In this document: piece after piece, positions 1-11,662 of the stretch
Layout of the letters: each line of letters starts with the position of its first letter
Position numbering within the stretch: the stretch's first letter is position 1
NCBI RefSeq assembly: GCF_003576645.1
Contig: NC_044922.1
Span: 28,035,634 to 28,099,633 of the forward strand
Source of the DNA: Ipomoea triloba
Taxonomy: Eukaryota > Streptophyta > Magnoliopsida > Solanales > Convolvulaceae
Reading direction: 5' to 3'
DNA length: 64,000 bases
Notes under the pieces: generated by a model
The model's database searches: none
Seen by the model: the letters and a program-made list of their open reading frames with translations, nothing else
What the model was told of the DNA's origin: nothing
Made by a program: the position numbers and the translations under genes

Positions 1-34
<34 letters not shown>

Positions 35-520
35 AGAAGTTATTTCCGCTATTTTATGATTAGATGCTTCGATAGATTGATAATCTTTACTTAGACTGAC
101 TTTACTAATTTTTAGCTACAAAGATCTGTAAACTATACTATCTTGTAGTCTAGTGGCACTCGATTTACACTCCCATATGGAAGGGAGTGGACTCTTTGTG
201 CTTCAGTAGGTGTGAAAGTAACTATGAATAGATACTACATTGTAACAGAGTCAGTTATACTAAGAAAAAAAAGATAAATAAAAATTTAAATCTATATCTA
301 AAATAATATAATTAATTTTATCACCAAATTATACTAATTATATTCAAAAATTATATGGAAAGGAAAATGCTTATGAAATTATTGTGGGCGAAATTCCAAA
401 TATAGGAGGCCTTAGGCCCCTAATTGCAATTAGCAAAAGAATCCCCTAGTAGAAATTTTCCACAAAATCTTGTGAGAAGATAAGCGAAGAACAGTGTTCA
501 TTCTATTTCTGCAGATTGAA
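1..520. other. Upstream region of the first PRIN2-like gene
   Basis: The window opens with about 32 A residues. The rest is AT-rich and contains a SINE-like unit (listed separately). Just before the start codon, at about 500-514, there is a pyrimidine-rich tract ending in CAG, seven bases upstream of the ATG at 521. This would suit the 3' splice site of a 5'UTR intron, but the donor was not identified. No gene is seen here. Confidence 0.5.
128..265 (+). repeat. SINE-like dispersed repeat, copy 1
   Basis: The unit has a tRNA A-box-like stretch (TAGTCTAGTGGCAC) followed by TTTGTGCTTCAGTAGG and a tail mentioning AACAGAGTCAGTTATA. The same word order recurs at 45375-45535 (full-length-like) and in pieces at 42292-42375 (+) and 44523-44640 (-). 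Recurrence plus the A-box-like start suggests a tRNA-derived SINE. No clean target-site duplication was found, so the boundaries are approximate. Confidence 0.45.
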
Positions 521-2136
521 ATGGCTTCGCCTATATCAACCGTCGTCTCGCCATTACTACTCCCATCTTCTTCTTCTTCTTCAGTGAATAGAGTTTCAGC
601 TTCTTCGCCATTACTACTCTCATCTTCTTCTTCTTCTTCAGTGAATAGGATTTCAGCTTCTTCTTCGTTCAAATGCTTGCTTCGTCGGAAACCGATAAAC
701 GTCTCGTCGTCGCGGAGCAGAAATCGGAAACCCTACAGGCTGGTTTGCAGGGCGGCGGAGTACAAATTCCCCGATCCGATTCCTGAGTTCGCCGAAGCTG
801 TTAGTCTTCGGAATACAAACACGTTTTCAGTTTTCTTTTCTGGATTCGAATCCCCCTATTGCCTTTTTTTGGTGATTTAGTGATTTGATGGCTGGCTTGC
901 AGGAAACAGACAAGTTCAGGAATCATCTCCTTGAGAGGCTGCCTAGGAAGAAGGACATCTATGGAGATTCAATAGAAGAAATTGTTTGTATCTGCTCTGA
1001 GGTATGCCCTGTTTCCATTCTTCATTTCTTTGCCTCAGTGCCACTAGAATTGGGTTCCCCAATCTCCTTTTCAGCCCAAAGAAAAAATTAATGCCCCACC
1101 ACCAAAGACTATGATCACTCATTTGAATGGTTACAGAATGGTTACGGAAGTGTCATCACTCATCACTCATTTGGAATTGGAATGGTTATAGGGGTGTCAT
1201 ATAGTTAACTTTAGTCATGGATCATAATTAGCTTTCAGTTTCATTTAGCCTATTAACAAGATTTTTTTTGGACTAATACTGATTCTATTATAATGTAGTA
1301 TTTGTCTATACATATTTTCAAATCTATGACCTCCTATTTAGAGGTGTCACAGAGATGTCATTGAGCTACAATCTACTTGGCTAGTATTTGTTTATACATA
1401 CTTTTGAACTTATGACCTCCTATTTGAGAGTGCCACATAGATACCATTTAGCTACTAACTACTTGACTATTAACTAGATTTGTTGTGGATCTATTTTCAC
1501 TTTCATTTGGCATATCAACTACTCTAACACCTAAAACTTGAAAGATTAAAGGTCAATTGTCATCAAGATATAAGTTTGAACCCCAAATTTAAAAATTCAT
1601 TACCATTCCTATCCTAGAGAGTGGTGGAGGAGATGGTGCCCACAACAAAGGCCAAATACATGCATTGCGGCCAAAGCTTCTGAACTTATTTTGGCTATAC
1701 CTACCTTAATTTTGTTTGATGCATCTTAGGTTTACCCAAGCGGGTTAGCTCATTCAAATTTTAAGCTAATGCAGTGGGTATGCACCATCTCCAAACTTGT
1801 TTCATATCCTAGAAAATAAATGTATTGGGTGGGTAATCTAGAATGCTGAACTGATCAATGACATGACACAAAATGAGTAGCTTCTTCATCTCTCTACTTC
1901 ATTGCTAAGATACACTCATGCTGGTGTACCAATTTGAACAGATCCTAAACAACTTCTTGCACACGGAGTATGGTGGTCCTGGAACGCTCTTGGTCACCCC
2001 GTTCATTGACATGGCTGATACCATAGCTGATAGGGAGTTGCCCGGGGCACCACAAGCTGCACGCACAGCAGTTAAATGGGCACAGAAGCATGTCGATAAT
2101 GATTGGAAAGCATGGAATAGCAGCAAGAGCTGTTGA
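521..2136 (+). CDS. PRIN2: PRIN2-like plastid protein, copy 1 (3 coding exons)
   Basis: Coding exons are 521-799, 903-1001 and 1942-2136, all joined in phase 0 at GT-AG sites, giving 190 residues. Residues 1 to about 75 are Ser/Arg-rich without acidic residues, as in a chloroplast transit peptide. The mature part starts near AAEYKFPDPIPEF (78-90) and ends with the conserved block EYGGPGTLLVTPFIDMADT in exon 3 and a tryptophan-rich helix near the C-terminus. This pattern matches PLASTID REDOX INSENSITIVE 2. In Arabidopsis that protein is nucleoid-associated and needed for full activity of the plastid-encoded RNA polymerase, with redox-sensitive cysteines. Here the cysteines in or near the mature region are C76, C122 and C124. 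The transit peptide holds a 19-residue in-frame tandem duplication (551-664). I chose the ATG at 521 because an upstream in-frame GTG is not a plausible plant start. The identification is by recalled family sequence. Confidence 0.85.
551..664 (+). repeat. In-frame 57-bp tandem duplication in PRIN2 transit peptide
   Basis: Two 57-bp units (551-607 and 608-664) are nearly identical and each encode 19 residues of the pattern SPLLL-Ser run-VNR-V/I-SAS. Each unit carries a TCT/TTC-rich core, so replication slippage is a likely origin. The reading frame is kept. Confidence 0.9.
1298..1469 (-). repeat. Two tandem 86-bp SINE-like units in PRIN2 intron 2
   Basis: Two diverged copies of an 86-bp unit lie at 1298-1383 and 1384-1469. 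On the minus strand each shows an A-box-like phrase (TGTAGCTCAATGACAT in the first) and further on a decayed B-box around AGGTCATAGATTTGAA. This suggests old tRNA-derived SINE sequence. The copies differ at many positions, so the duplication is not recent. Confidence 0.5.
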
Positions 2137-3032
2137 TTCCCACTATCCTAATTGCCCCTATTATGTTTTGTTGTTGCAAAGCTGCTGTTAGAGATTTTCT
2201 GCCAACCATTATTTGGAGAAATAGGAGTTTTGTAGGTTTTAGAACAGTATACCCTGTAAGCACTTTTGCTCTTTATTAGCCATCTCATGTCATTTGGCTA
2301 ACATGTTAGGGTGGAGTATTATAAATTTTATAAATCTGGGAGTGAAAGTTCAATATCTACACATTGATTAACAGGGCAACATTCCATTGCATAACCTCTC
2401 TATAGACCAAATGCATGTAATACCATGTTTTTTTCCCCATATGACATCTGGTATTCTAGCATTGTTGCAAAAATCGTCCGCCTAGGTGCTAGGCGCCCCT
2501 AGGCCGAGGCAAATTGCTCCCTAGGCGGCCGCCTAGCGCCTAACTTGGCCGACTAGGCCGAGTTGGCGGCCGACTCGACCGAGTTAACTCGTCCAACTCG
2601 ACAAAGTTACTGAGTTAACTCAAGCGAGTCGGCCTTGTTAATTTTTTTTTTATATTTAAATTTATTTATTTATATAAATAAGATAAGAGATATATATAAT
2701 AATATGCATAATATAATATATGACATACATCCACACACATGCACTATTTTTTTGTTTTCATAGGTCGTCGCCTAGGCGCCGCTTAGACCGCCTAGACGCT
2801 AGGCGCTAGATTGCAACCATGTATTCTAATATCCCTTATCATTATGAGACTAATCTCGATCAGAAAATGTCATGCTTCTATTTTGAATAATAATGATCTG
2901 GCCAAATGTGAAAGCAAGGCTAACAAGATGTCTTCTAGTATGTGGATGAACTATGAGGCTTTCCGAATGCAAAACCGGGAGCTAATTTAACAGTTTTAGG
3001 CAAAAAAAACAAACCTCACTATCTTGTGCTAT
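2137..3032. other. Convergent intergenic space, PRIN2-like to DCC gene
   Basis: The 3' ends of the first PRIN2-like gene (+) and the DCC gene (-) face each other across about 900 bp. The 3'UTRs must lie here. The only other structure seen is a hAT-like element at 2460-2821. Confidence 0.6.
2460..2821. mobile_element. hAT-like non-autonomous element, copy 1
   Basis: The element begins CATTGTTGCAAAAATCG and ends, read inward from the other side, CATGGTTGCAATCTAGCG. It is flanked by an 8-bp duplication with one mismatch (TATTCTAG at 2452-2459, TATTCTAA at 2822-2829). Both ends are packed with GCCTAGGCG-type palindromic words. The 8-bp duplication is the hallmark of hAT elements. The same ends occur in copies at 28267-28760 and 36372-36770, although this copy has a different, GAGT/CGAC-rich interior. 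Confidence 0.75.
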
Positions 3033-5510
3033 TCATGAATCTGATTGGCGACGTTTCAGCAACTCTTCTGCATCAATGAAACGCTGTAGCAACACTTTCT
3101 CCTGCAGGACCAAGCAATCATCATCTTTTCCAAACCAGTGATAGCGTCTCTTTGCAATATAGTCATAGACAGCATCCCTTAAAGGTGGGGGGATAATCAT
3201 GAAAGTGCTTAGTATAGAGTAAGGCAATGGCAGGTGGGACAAAACCTTCAGTGCAGCTGCACCAAAACCAAGACACGTAAGATTCTAGCAAGAGAAGAGT
3301 TGGAAAGAATGGAAGAAGAAATGAATCTAGTACATGCAATGTGCAACAATAGGAGAAAATTATGTATCTGTGTGCCTTTCATTGGACAAAAACTAAACTT
3401 TCATGCCTTAACGAAATGAGCTCTACATGCAAGTGCGTTTTCTGAAAGCCAATGATGACCAATTCAGCAATAAGTCAATAAGTATAGGCGTATAGCAATA
3501 TCATCAAGTAGGGAGAAATAAATAAGCAAAAGAAGGGTATAGACTTTTCATTGTCCCAGCAGAAACACTAACCTTGAGATTTATGGATGAGTTAATACCC
3601 AAAATGGTTCATTGACTATACTATAAATCTATAATTCTCAAATTGGTTTTCAACTATCAACTTACTCAAAATGATCACTCGACTCTGCAAAAGTTACTCA
3701 ATTTAGTCCTCTTTAACTGGCATCGAAGGACTAAATCGAGTAAATGTTGCATAGTTGAAAGATTATTTTTACTAAATTGATAGTCAATGACCAACTTGAG
3801 AATTATGGTATAGTCAAAGGACTATTTTGGGTATTATCTCTTTATGGATGCAGTAAAGCTCACTATGTCATCAGATGATCAGAAAGCATTAAAAAAAAAC
3901 ATTTCCTAATTAATACTAGGAACCTACTATGGTAGAAAACTTAGAAGATCAACTATGTACAGAATGATGCTGCAGATACTTTGTTTCTAATGCCAATTCA
4001 CCCAACAAATTTACTTCCGTTGCATGTCTATTTTATTAATCAACATTATTTGGTAAGGGAGTGAGGAAGATTTTCTGTCAAGTGACAACAATTGCTCAAC
4101 TATAAAGATGATGAAAAGCATGGGAGTCGGCAAAACATATAGAGGTTTGTTTCTAACCACTGGAGCCTTGATAGTATAGACCTGGGCCTTCAATGAACAA
4201 GAAGCGGCGAAGAACATCATTTCGATCAACACCACATAGACTCATGTATGGTTCAGCAGCTTTTGACTGAAGGCAACAGAACTTAATTTTTCTATCCTTG
4301 TCTGCCCGAATCACCCACTTCACACCTACAGAGATAAACCCAATAAATCCATCAACATGGATCCTTTTTCTCTTTGGTAAAAAGTAAAAACATATAATGG
4401 TCTAACCTTACATCATTAGAGACTAGTAAATGCAGGGCGCAAATTTCAATTCAATTGCATAACAAGGGTCAATTGATGGCACCCACAAAATTGAATAATT
4501 AGCAACAAAATGTTTTTCTATGGATTTGTTCGATCCTCTAAATATATCTCATCCATGACTTTTCCATATCTTCTAATGCATTGTTGTGGTATAAATATTT
4601 TACAGCTTCAACAATGAATGCTGACTACCAACAAAATGCATTGTTTTTATAAACTATACTTCTCAAAGCATCTTTAAATTTCCACATAAATTTGTCTAAG
4701 AAATAAGCACAAATTATGGTGGTACTCAAAACATAAACCAGTTTCCAGTTTGCCAAGCACGCTAGATCAAAGGAAATCAAGTGAGCAACAAAGTTAAGAC
4801 TCTTAAAATGTATTTGAATATAAACATAACAAACAGTAGCACCAGGCATCAGCAGATCATGACAAGAAATTACTCATCTATCACACATGTTGAGCATATA
4901 ATATATAAACATAAATGTGCAATCCAATTATCAACTGAAGCTTTTAGGTGAGATGGAGCACATGCTTCAATTTAGTTTCAGAGCGAATTCCATGCCACAA
5001 GTGAGGGGCCTGTTGAACATATAATATATAACATTAATGTGCAACACAAAGCTTTTAGTTGAGATATATGCTTCAATTACACCAACAAAATACAAATTCA
5101 GTTGGCTACATCACTTCGCCCTACATTCATGATTCATACATTACAGAATACAAAAATTAGATAGATAAGAGCGAGAAATTTTAGTATCCAAACATATATG
5201 ATTTTGTGTGCGTACCTTTGTGACAGAGATGGCAAACGCCATCATAGACGACGACGCCGGGTTGAAGCAGAGTCGGAATCGTATCAGGCTTGGAAACAGC
5301 GGCGTCGTCGTCGTCGATGATCAGAAGATCCTCTTCGGTCAAGCCGGCAGCGGCGCTGGAAGCCACGGCCGCGGCATTGGACGCCGGTGGAGACGTCGAC
5401 GACGAAGACGACTTCGTGGAGAAGCTCCGGTAAACCGGCGGCGTGGAAACGGAGCTCAAGCTCCCGCTCAACGATGCCAATGTCCGCACACCTCTTCTCA
5501 GCATCATCAC
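3033..5510 (-). CDS. DCC (DUF393) thiol-disulfide oxidoreductase-like protein, organellar
   Basis: Coding exons on the minus strand are 5510-5216, 4325-4158 and 3256-3033 with GT-AG borders (phase 1 at both junctions), giving 228 residues. The first 55 residues are rich in Ser, Ala and Arg and look like a chloroplast or mitochondrial targeting peptide. An acidic patch (about 59-70) follows. The signature YDGVCHLC (89-96) gives the DxxCxxC motif that defines the DCC family, with C93 and C96 as the presumed redox pair. The remaining conserved blocks are WVIRADKDRKIKFCCLQS, FLFIEG and PLRDAVYDYIAKRRYHWFG. The substrate is unknown; plant members are annotated as putative thiol-disulfide oxidoreductases. 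There are three possible starts in a row (MMM), and the first is used here. Confidence 0.88.
3590..3841. mobile_element. Mutator-like MITE in intron 2 of the DCC gene
   Basis: This is a 252-bp inverted-repeat element. Left end AGTTAATACCCAAAAT, right end read inward AGAGATAATACCCAAAAT, with similarity continuing for about 60 bp. The 9-bp direct duplication TTATGGATG lies at 3581-3589 and 3842-3850. A 9-bp duplication is typical of Mutator-like elements. It encodes nothing and lies wholly inside an intron. Confidence 0.85.
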
Positions 5511-6150
5511 GCTCTCTCTCGAAGTTTACCAGTCTTCGTTCCATTTTGAGAAGAAATTTCCATTTTGTTTTTCAATCAAAAAGGAAAATGGTTTTTATTT
5601 TTATTTTTTTAAGGAAAAGCCTTCGAGTGCAGGTGTGCAAACTTCCGTTAAAGTTCAGTTAATCGATAGAATGGAAGAAAGTTCAGTTAATCGATAGAAT
5701 GGAAGAATTTTTTATCGATTAATTCAATAATACTTCGATCAACGGTTAAATTTTTAAAAATTTCAGTTAAAACAATTCGATTAATGGAACGGTTAACTAA
5801 TTGCACACTCCTAAGTACTACGAGTCGCACAATCAGTCCACCGTTCACAAAAATCTACATGTAATACTTTTGACAATTTCACATTGTACTAAATTTGATA
5901 CAAGAATGAAAGGACATGTTTCACTTCGTGTAATTACTTTCTTAATTTTTCTTAATCATCCATGTTAAATTGCATTAATACCTTCACATATAAATGAGAC
6001 TAAAAGAACAAAAAAGCATTACTTATATCGTGATGAGACATTGCAAGGAGTTATGTTTGTGTGTGTGTATATATAGAAATGATAACACGAAACTCAACTA
6101 CAATTATAAATAAACTTTCTGAGACAACAATGAAAGATAAGTGAAATGCA
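5511..6150. other. Intergenic region, DCC gene promoter side and RNase H1 3' end
   Basis: This 640-bp stretch separates the start of the DCC gene from the inferred end of the RNase H1 gene, both on the minus strand. At about 5655-5700 a short phrase (AGTTAATCGATAGAATGGAA) occurs twice in tandem. No gene or further structure was recognised. Confidence 0.5.
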
Positions 6151-9100
6151 TTATTCTGCAACAGAAAATGGACAGACAAAAATGGCTTCCACAAGCACAA
6201 GTTGCAGAGTTTCTGGAAAACCAAGAAGATCTTCATATCTAAGTGAGAATGAAAGGCCAAAAACTTGTGCACTTGTTGTTGATGCCGGTGAGGCGCCAGG
6301 TTTAAATAGCCATGTACAGATGAAATCCCGAGGGCGTAAAGAAAACTGGGGAAGAGATCATGAGAGGAGGGCCACGAACCTAGAGTTACCGGTATTAGAA
6401 TAGGCGTTGTTTTGAGAGCCACGATGGTGCAAAGCGTAGGATGACTGCTGTATTTGTTGCTACGTTCTTCTGCAACGGGCTCGATAACTCGAGAAGTCAT
6501 CTCCTATCCTACGCTATCTCTTCTTGAATTTGGCCATCTGCATAAACCGAGAAGAATTGCACGTTGATGAATGAAATGCTCTAGGGTCTAGGGCCTCTAG
6601 GCTAACTACTCTTGTTCTTAGAGATGGCGATATGAACTAGCCCCACATGAGCGGGCTCACATGCTACGACACTTCGGCTGGGGCACGGTACGGCACTGCC
6701 CGACCCCATCCCGTGAATGAAATATGGGGACGGGCCCACGTGCTATAATACTTGGGCTCGCATGGCATGGCCCCGCCCCATATATGGGACTGTGCTCGGC
6801 CACCCTCCATGTAATCTAGCCTAAGCCGGGTTGGCCCACTTGACACGACTAATTGCTTTTGTGTGTGCAAGAAAGTAGTAGACAACTCTTACCAGGAAGT
6901 TCGACAGCCAAGTTTGCCTGTGCATCAGCATCAGAATTCGACTCCTATCATCAATAATATCAAAATAAATGTTGGTCGACAAAGAATGAGCGGTTAATTG
7001 TTGAAACATAACAAGGTATCCAATGGTATTAGCGCATAGGCATTGGAGTAATAGACATACTGGCTACTGCAGATATTGTGAGACTCTGAATTATTTGAGA
7101 CATACAAAGAATTTATGCATATCCTACCGGGAGAAGAAAAAATAGTATAACTGAAATTACCCGCAAAACATGAATGAGCCGGAAGGAATGAAATTTATCC
7201 TTCAATTGTTTTGCCTGCTCGTACAGGGGCGAGATATTTTGGTTTTTAACCTTCCAAAGACCCTGGACCTATTCGATAAAAACAAAGTTTCAAACCGGTA
7301 CTTCAAAACAAACATTAGATGTGTGAAACTGTGAATACATGAACTAAGAAAAGAAACCAAACCTGCATACACACAAGCTTAGAGTCACCTTGTGCGCGAA
7401 TGCTCGTAAATCCTTTGCTAAGCGCATACTTTAAACCCAAAATAATGGCTCGATATTCAGCAGCATTGTTTGTTGCTACACCCAAACCTTCACGAAGCCT
7501 ACATGTCTGTATACGGGAAGGTTTAAAACATGAAAAACGAAGAAAGTAGAGAAAGTGATAGATGCTTCAATAATAACGACATTTACCAAGCTACCGTCAT
7601 CAGCTCGCAGCACAACTCCCGCCCCGGCTTGTCCAGGATTTCCTTTTGAAGCACCATCAAATTCAAGAGTACAAGAGCGCTGCTAAGGATGCCAAATAAC
7701 AGGTTCATTTGCAGCAAATTATGGTATCACCATTAAAGAAAAATTACAAGAGCCGAACCTTATAGGTTGCTCCTATGAGTTTGTTTTCACCACTACTTAG
7801 TAAGAGTTATGATAAGTATAAAGTATAAACGCATTTTGATCTAGATATTTAGTCTAGAGAAGGGATTTTATTTACTATTTATATATTTATTTCGCAATAT
7901 TCATTGTTAACAGCCACTCACTCCAGATGATAATGCTTGGTCACCGTTATGTTCTGACTTCACATGCTTTCTTTGAGAATCATTTGACATAACTCCCGAT
8001 CCAACAGCTTCCTGCAAATCAACATCTTGGTTGCAAATCAACATGCTTTCTTAGAGAATAGCTGAAAAGCGATGCGAACTTACCCCATAGTCTGACCACA
8101 TTGCATCCTGAGACCTTTTCTTTGGCATGCGCTCATTTGATGTTCCGCCTTTTGAAGAAGAAGCTAGCTGAAGAAAACGGGATTAAAACAATTGATGCTA
8201 CGCATCTCACTTTTCTACCAGTTCAATTTCACAGATGTGTAACTAATATTACGAATATTAAAAACCTCATTGTATAAGGGTTTCCGAAGTTTATCCAATT
8301 AAGAAATAAAAAGAATAGTCTTCTGTGTATGAAGAGAAAATGAAAAAGGACTACCGAAACTGCATGCAAAACAATAGTCTCTCACCTGGAGAGGGCAAGA
8401 TACCAAAGTGCCAAAAAGATCTTCAGTTAGATCTTGGGCTCTAATAGAATATAGAGCATTTTTAAGCCCACGGGAGAGAAGATATTCTTCTGTGTCTTTA
8501 GGCATAGAATAGCCTTTATACACACTAACAGGAGGATCACATATCTGCCAAGGAAGGAAAAACAGAAAAGAATTGAGTAATCAGAACAGACATCACACAA
8601 TTTAACTTCAAGATAAAATATTTTCAAACATCCAACAACTGTTATAAATATCTAATTACGGGGACAACACCTATCCAAGCTATCATAGCTGAACCATTTT
8701 CTTTCTCACAAGAAACTATATCATAATAGACTATCCAAAATTAACCTATACATCTCATATGCAGAAAAATCATCATAGTGCATGAAATACAGATTATCAG
8801 CATTAAGAATAAATAATCAAATATTCAAATGCACTACACAATTTAGTTTTTCTTTCACAAGCACAAAGAAAATGCCTCTTATGCACTCCTAGATAGATGA
8901 TAAAATCAGATTAATTACCGAGGATCCAACTTGAGTCTGGCAATCACTCAAATTCTTGTATACTCCAATAAGATCTCCTTTCCTGACAACAAAGAATCCA
9001 TCTCTCTCTTCCTTCATTACTGGGGGAGAAGCAGGAGCAGGCTTGGACTTGCGCGATCGAGATTTCTTTCCTTGAGACTCTTTAGATGAATACAACCTGA

Positions 9101-9269
9101 TGCAAACACTTTTCAGATACAAGTTAAAATTAGAGCTTCTAATTCCAGCATGGTTGACACTCGCCTTCCAAGGGAAAGCTGAGAATTTGCAAATTGAACT
9201 CCTCCCTACAAGACAGGTAGTCTTCGAAAATGCAGCAGCAACAGTACATGCATGAAACAAGCTGTTCAT
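6151..9269 (-). CDS. Organellar-type RNase H1 with N-terminal hybrid-binding domain
   Basis: RNase H1 cleaves the RNA strand of RNA:DNA hybrids. Coding exons: 9269-8919, 8544-8386, 8167-8084, 8011-7922, 7682-7587, 7506-7363, 7268-7161, 6944-6893, then a short last exon ending at 6151. Exons 1-7 join in phase 0. Residues 1-60 resemble a mitochondrial or plastid presequence. Residues about 91-140 (FFVVRKGDLIGVYKNLSDCQ, then VYKGYSMPKDTEEYL) are the RNase H1 hybrid-binding domain. A linker follows, then the catalytic domain from about 229. D237 (FDGASKGNPG), E277 (NNAAEYRA), D301 (QGDSK) and D351 (SDADAQAN) supply an intact DEDD set. The last exon is uncertain: acceptors before 6212 or 6155 both reach the same TAA at 6153-6151. 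A 5'UTR intron probably ends just upstream of the ATG, near 9304. Compare the Arabidopsis RNH1B/RNH1C type. Confidence 0.87.
6610..6850. repeat. GC-rich repeat-like insertion in last intron of RNase H1 gene
   Basis: This segment is far more GC-rich than its surroundings and contains repeated words such as GGCACGG, GGCCCAC and CCCCGCCCC, with partial internal symmetry. The ending CCGGGTTGGCCCACTTGACACG resembles repeat sequence common in plant introns. No target duplication was identified and the limits are approximate. Confidence 0.35.
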
Positions 9270-11662
9270 TACACATAACCTTCCTCACACTCCACCAATC
9301 CCTGCAGAAAACAAAGCACACAAAAAGTAATATTCATCATTCAACACTCAAATGTACAGTTCATAAGTAGAGTAATTTGACTTGCTTATAAATACATTTT
9401 CCAGCTTAGTATAGGAAAACTCATCTGATTATCCACCATTCCACTAAGGTTCAACCTTTATCAGTAAAATAAACCTCCTTTTTCCATTTTTTAGGTTAAA
9501 AAGATAAGAAAAAGTAGTCTTCTTAAGCTTTCATTAAAAGATAACACCTAAATGATAACTTCACAAATCACAACTGCGCTATAACTTATACGTAATTCCT
9601 CCTTTCATCACCCCAAAATCGAACTTTAAAAGACAAAAACGGATGATTAAACAGATAAATGCGATACATACCGCTAATTTCTCGATGATTCCGGGATAAA
9701 TTATAAGGTGCACAGCCTGCACTCTCTGTATGAACAGAAACTGTCGAATTTGTGAGTCTAAGAAGCGTGAAGAGTGAGGGGTGGGTGGCGGATAGTGAGG
9801 ATGGGGAGTAGGGCGTGAGGGTGGGTGGGTGGGTAGTAAATTAGGTATTATTGATAATCCGACCCGATTTGGTTATTTGTAATTGGAAAATATTTTTGTA
9901 TCCAAACAATTATAACACTAATTAAGTAGTTGTAGTTTATAGTAAGAAGTTACGAAATTAGGAGTATAAGATAATGAGAAATTTAGAAAATCAAAGAATT
10001 ATAAGTAAATAATTACACCTTCTCCTTCTGTCCCACTTTATTTTTTAGTTTGCCCTTAAATAATACAAAATATTTCCTTCCTTCCATAGTATATATCTGA
10101 TTCGGTTAACAAAAATCGACTGAATTTATTTTTTATTTAATTTTTTCATAATATTAAAGCATTATTAAGCGCAAAAAAAATAAATTTAAAAATAAGTTAA
10201 AAGATATTAAATAAAATAAATAAGAAAAAAAATTCAATTTTACTAAGGCTCAATCTTATAACCTCAAGAGTCACTACATGCCATTTGACCACAAGATCAT
10301 TAACAAATTAGATTCGTTTAAAAAGACATATTTGGAAGTAATATCGCGTGTTATTTGTTTTTTAAAAATCACTCTCTCTCTACTCTATTTTTTTTTAGTT
10401 TGTTTTGAAATAATGTCCACGTTTTAAAATAATCTTAGGTAGGTGGTGGACACCAAGTCTTGGACTAGGCTATAGACCTATTGGATTTCAACGTTGCACT
10501 ATATTCACTTTCCAGCCACAGACACCCAACAACGCCAATAATATGAGATATCTTCAATTCTTTGCAGGTCATTCTTGATAGGTATTCTTTGTTAGGAAAC
10601 TCAAACAATCTTGATGAGCGTTATCCACGTTTAATATAATACTTGTAACTGTGTATTTAATCATTACTTTAGCCATTATGTACAAATGGTTAGTGATAAT
10701 TTGTATTAAATGTTAAAAATTGTATAAATATCTTAAAAAGACCAAGGCTCCATACATGTCATCTATCTTTGTTCTTGTTCTCACAATTGTTTTCCCAAGA
10801 AAGCCTCAAAAGCACATACTTTGGGTTAATGATAGACCAACATTTAGTAATGTTTTTGTAGCATACAGAGAGAAAGCCACCCCGTACCCTTCCCTTGAAG
10901 TCTAACTTCTTTTGATCAGTTGAGTCACCATAATTATTCTAACCAGCAGTAACGTAGGAGCAACCTCTCAAAATGAGGAGAACTCCTTGTACTCAGTGCA
11001 CAAAAATTTAACTTTTATTGGTTATTTGAGTTATCATGATTAACCCCTCCACAAACTGTCCGGCCAGAGTGTGGGGGTGCCTGAAGTGGGCAATTCCACC
11101 GGAGTGTGATTCTAGTTCTATTTTGCTTATACATTGTATTGATCAAAATAGAGAGCATCCTGAGCTCTCGGTATTAGAGTAACAAACTACAAACTATTGT
11201 GCCTAAGTTATTAACTGCTAACCAATATAAATAACACATATTCTACTCAACATAACTTTCTACCAAAGATCTACTTAGTAGCATATTCTAAGCGGTGAGT
11301 TTCCATATTTGCAGGCTTTCCTGTAAATCAAAGAAATCAATTAAGATCGGAATATTTAGGTGGTATGAATTTACTACTTTGATTAGCGTTTTGAGAAATG
11401 ACCTGATTCAAGTAGTAAATGAAACTCACAGGATTGGGGTATCATTTGAGCCAAACTGATTCTGGTGTGATTCGTTTGGTTACTACTCGTATTTCATTTT
11501 CACTTCATGATGACTCCCTGAAAGCCTGGTATTTACTTCATCTTGTCTGAAAATTGGCTTTAAAAACAACGAAATCAACAGATAGACTTAATAGAGTCAT
11601 GATAAGAACAAAACGGGGTGAGGGTCTGAGGGAACATACGCATAGAGGTAAAAATGCTTCAG
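9270..11662. other. Intergenic region upstream of RNase H1 gene
   Basis: This region holds the RNase H1 5'UTR and promoter (to about 9800), a G-rich tract at 9819-9834, then AT-rich DNA. At about 10925-11100 are phrases shared with the SINE-like copy near 60655 (for example ACCTCTCAAAATGAGGAGAAC) and a GC-richer block. The segment 11290-11662 may include the 3'UTR of the RRM gene. No coding sequence was recognised. Confidence 0.5.
9819..9834 (+). other. Perfect four-tract G-quadruplex motif near RNase H1 promoter
   Basis: Four GGG tracts separated by single T residues occur on the plus strand, which is the template strand for the RNase H1 gene. A (GGGT)4 arrangement is a strong predicted G-quadruplex. 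It lies about 550 bp upstream of the start codon, near the probable transcription start. Confidence 0.7.

Noticed and set aside
5208..5697. Plus-strand Arg-rich open frames over DCC exon 1
   Set aside because: Antisense shadows of the DCC gene's Ser/Asp-rich first exon, whose splice sites and family motif fix the minus strand.
8889..9269. Viral origin for the RNase H1 N-terminal domain
   Set aside because: The domain is sometimes named after a plant pararetrovirus protein, but here it sits in a multi-exon cellular RNase H1 with a targeting peptide, so it is a host gene.
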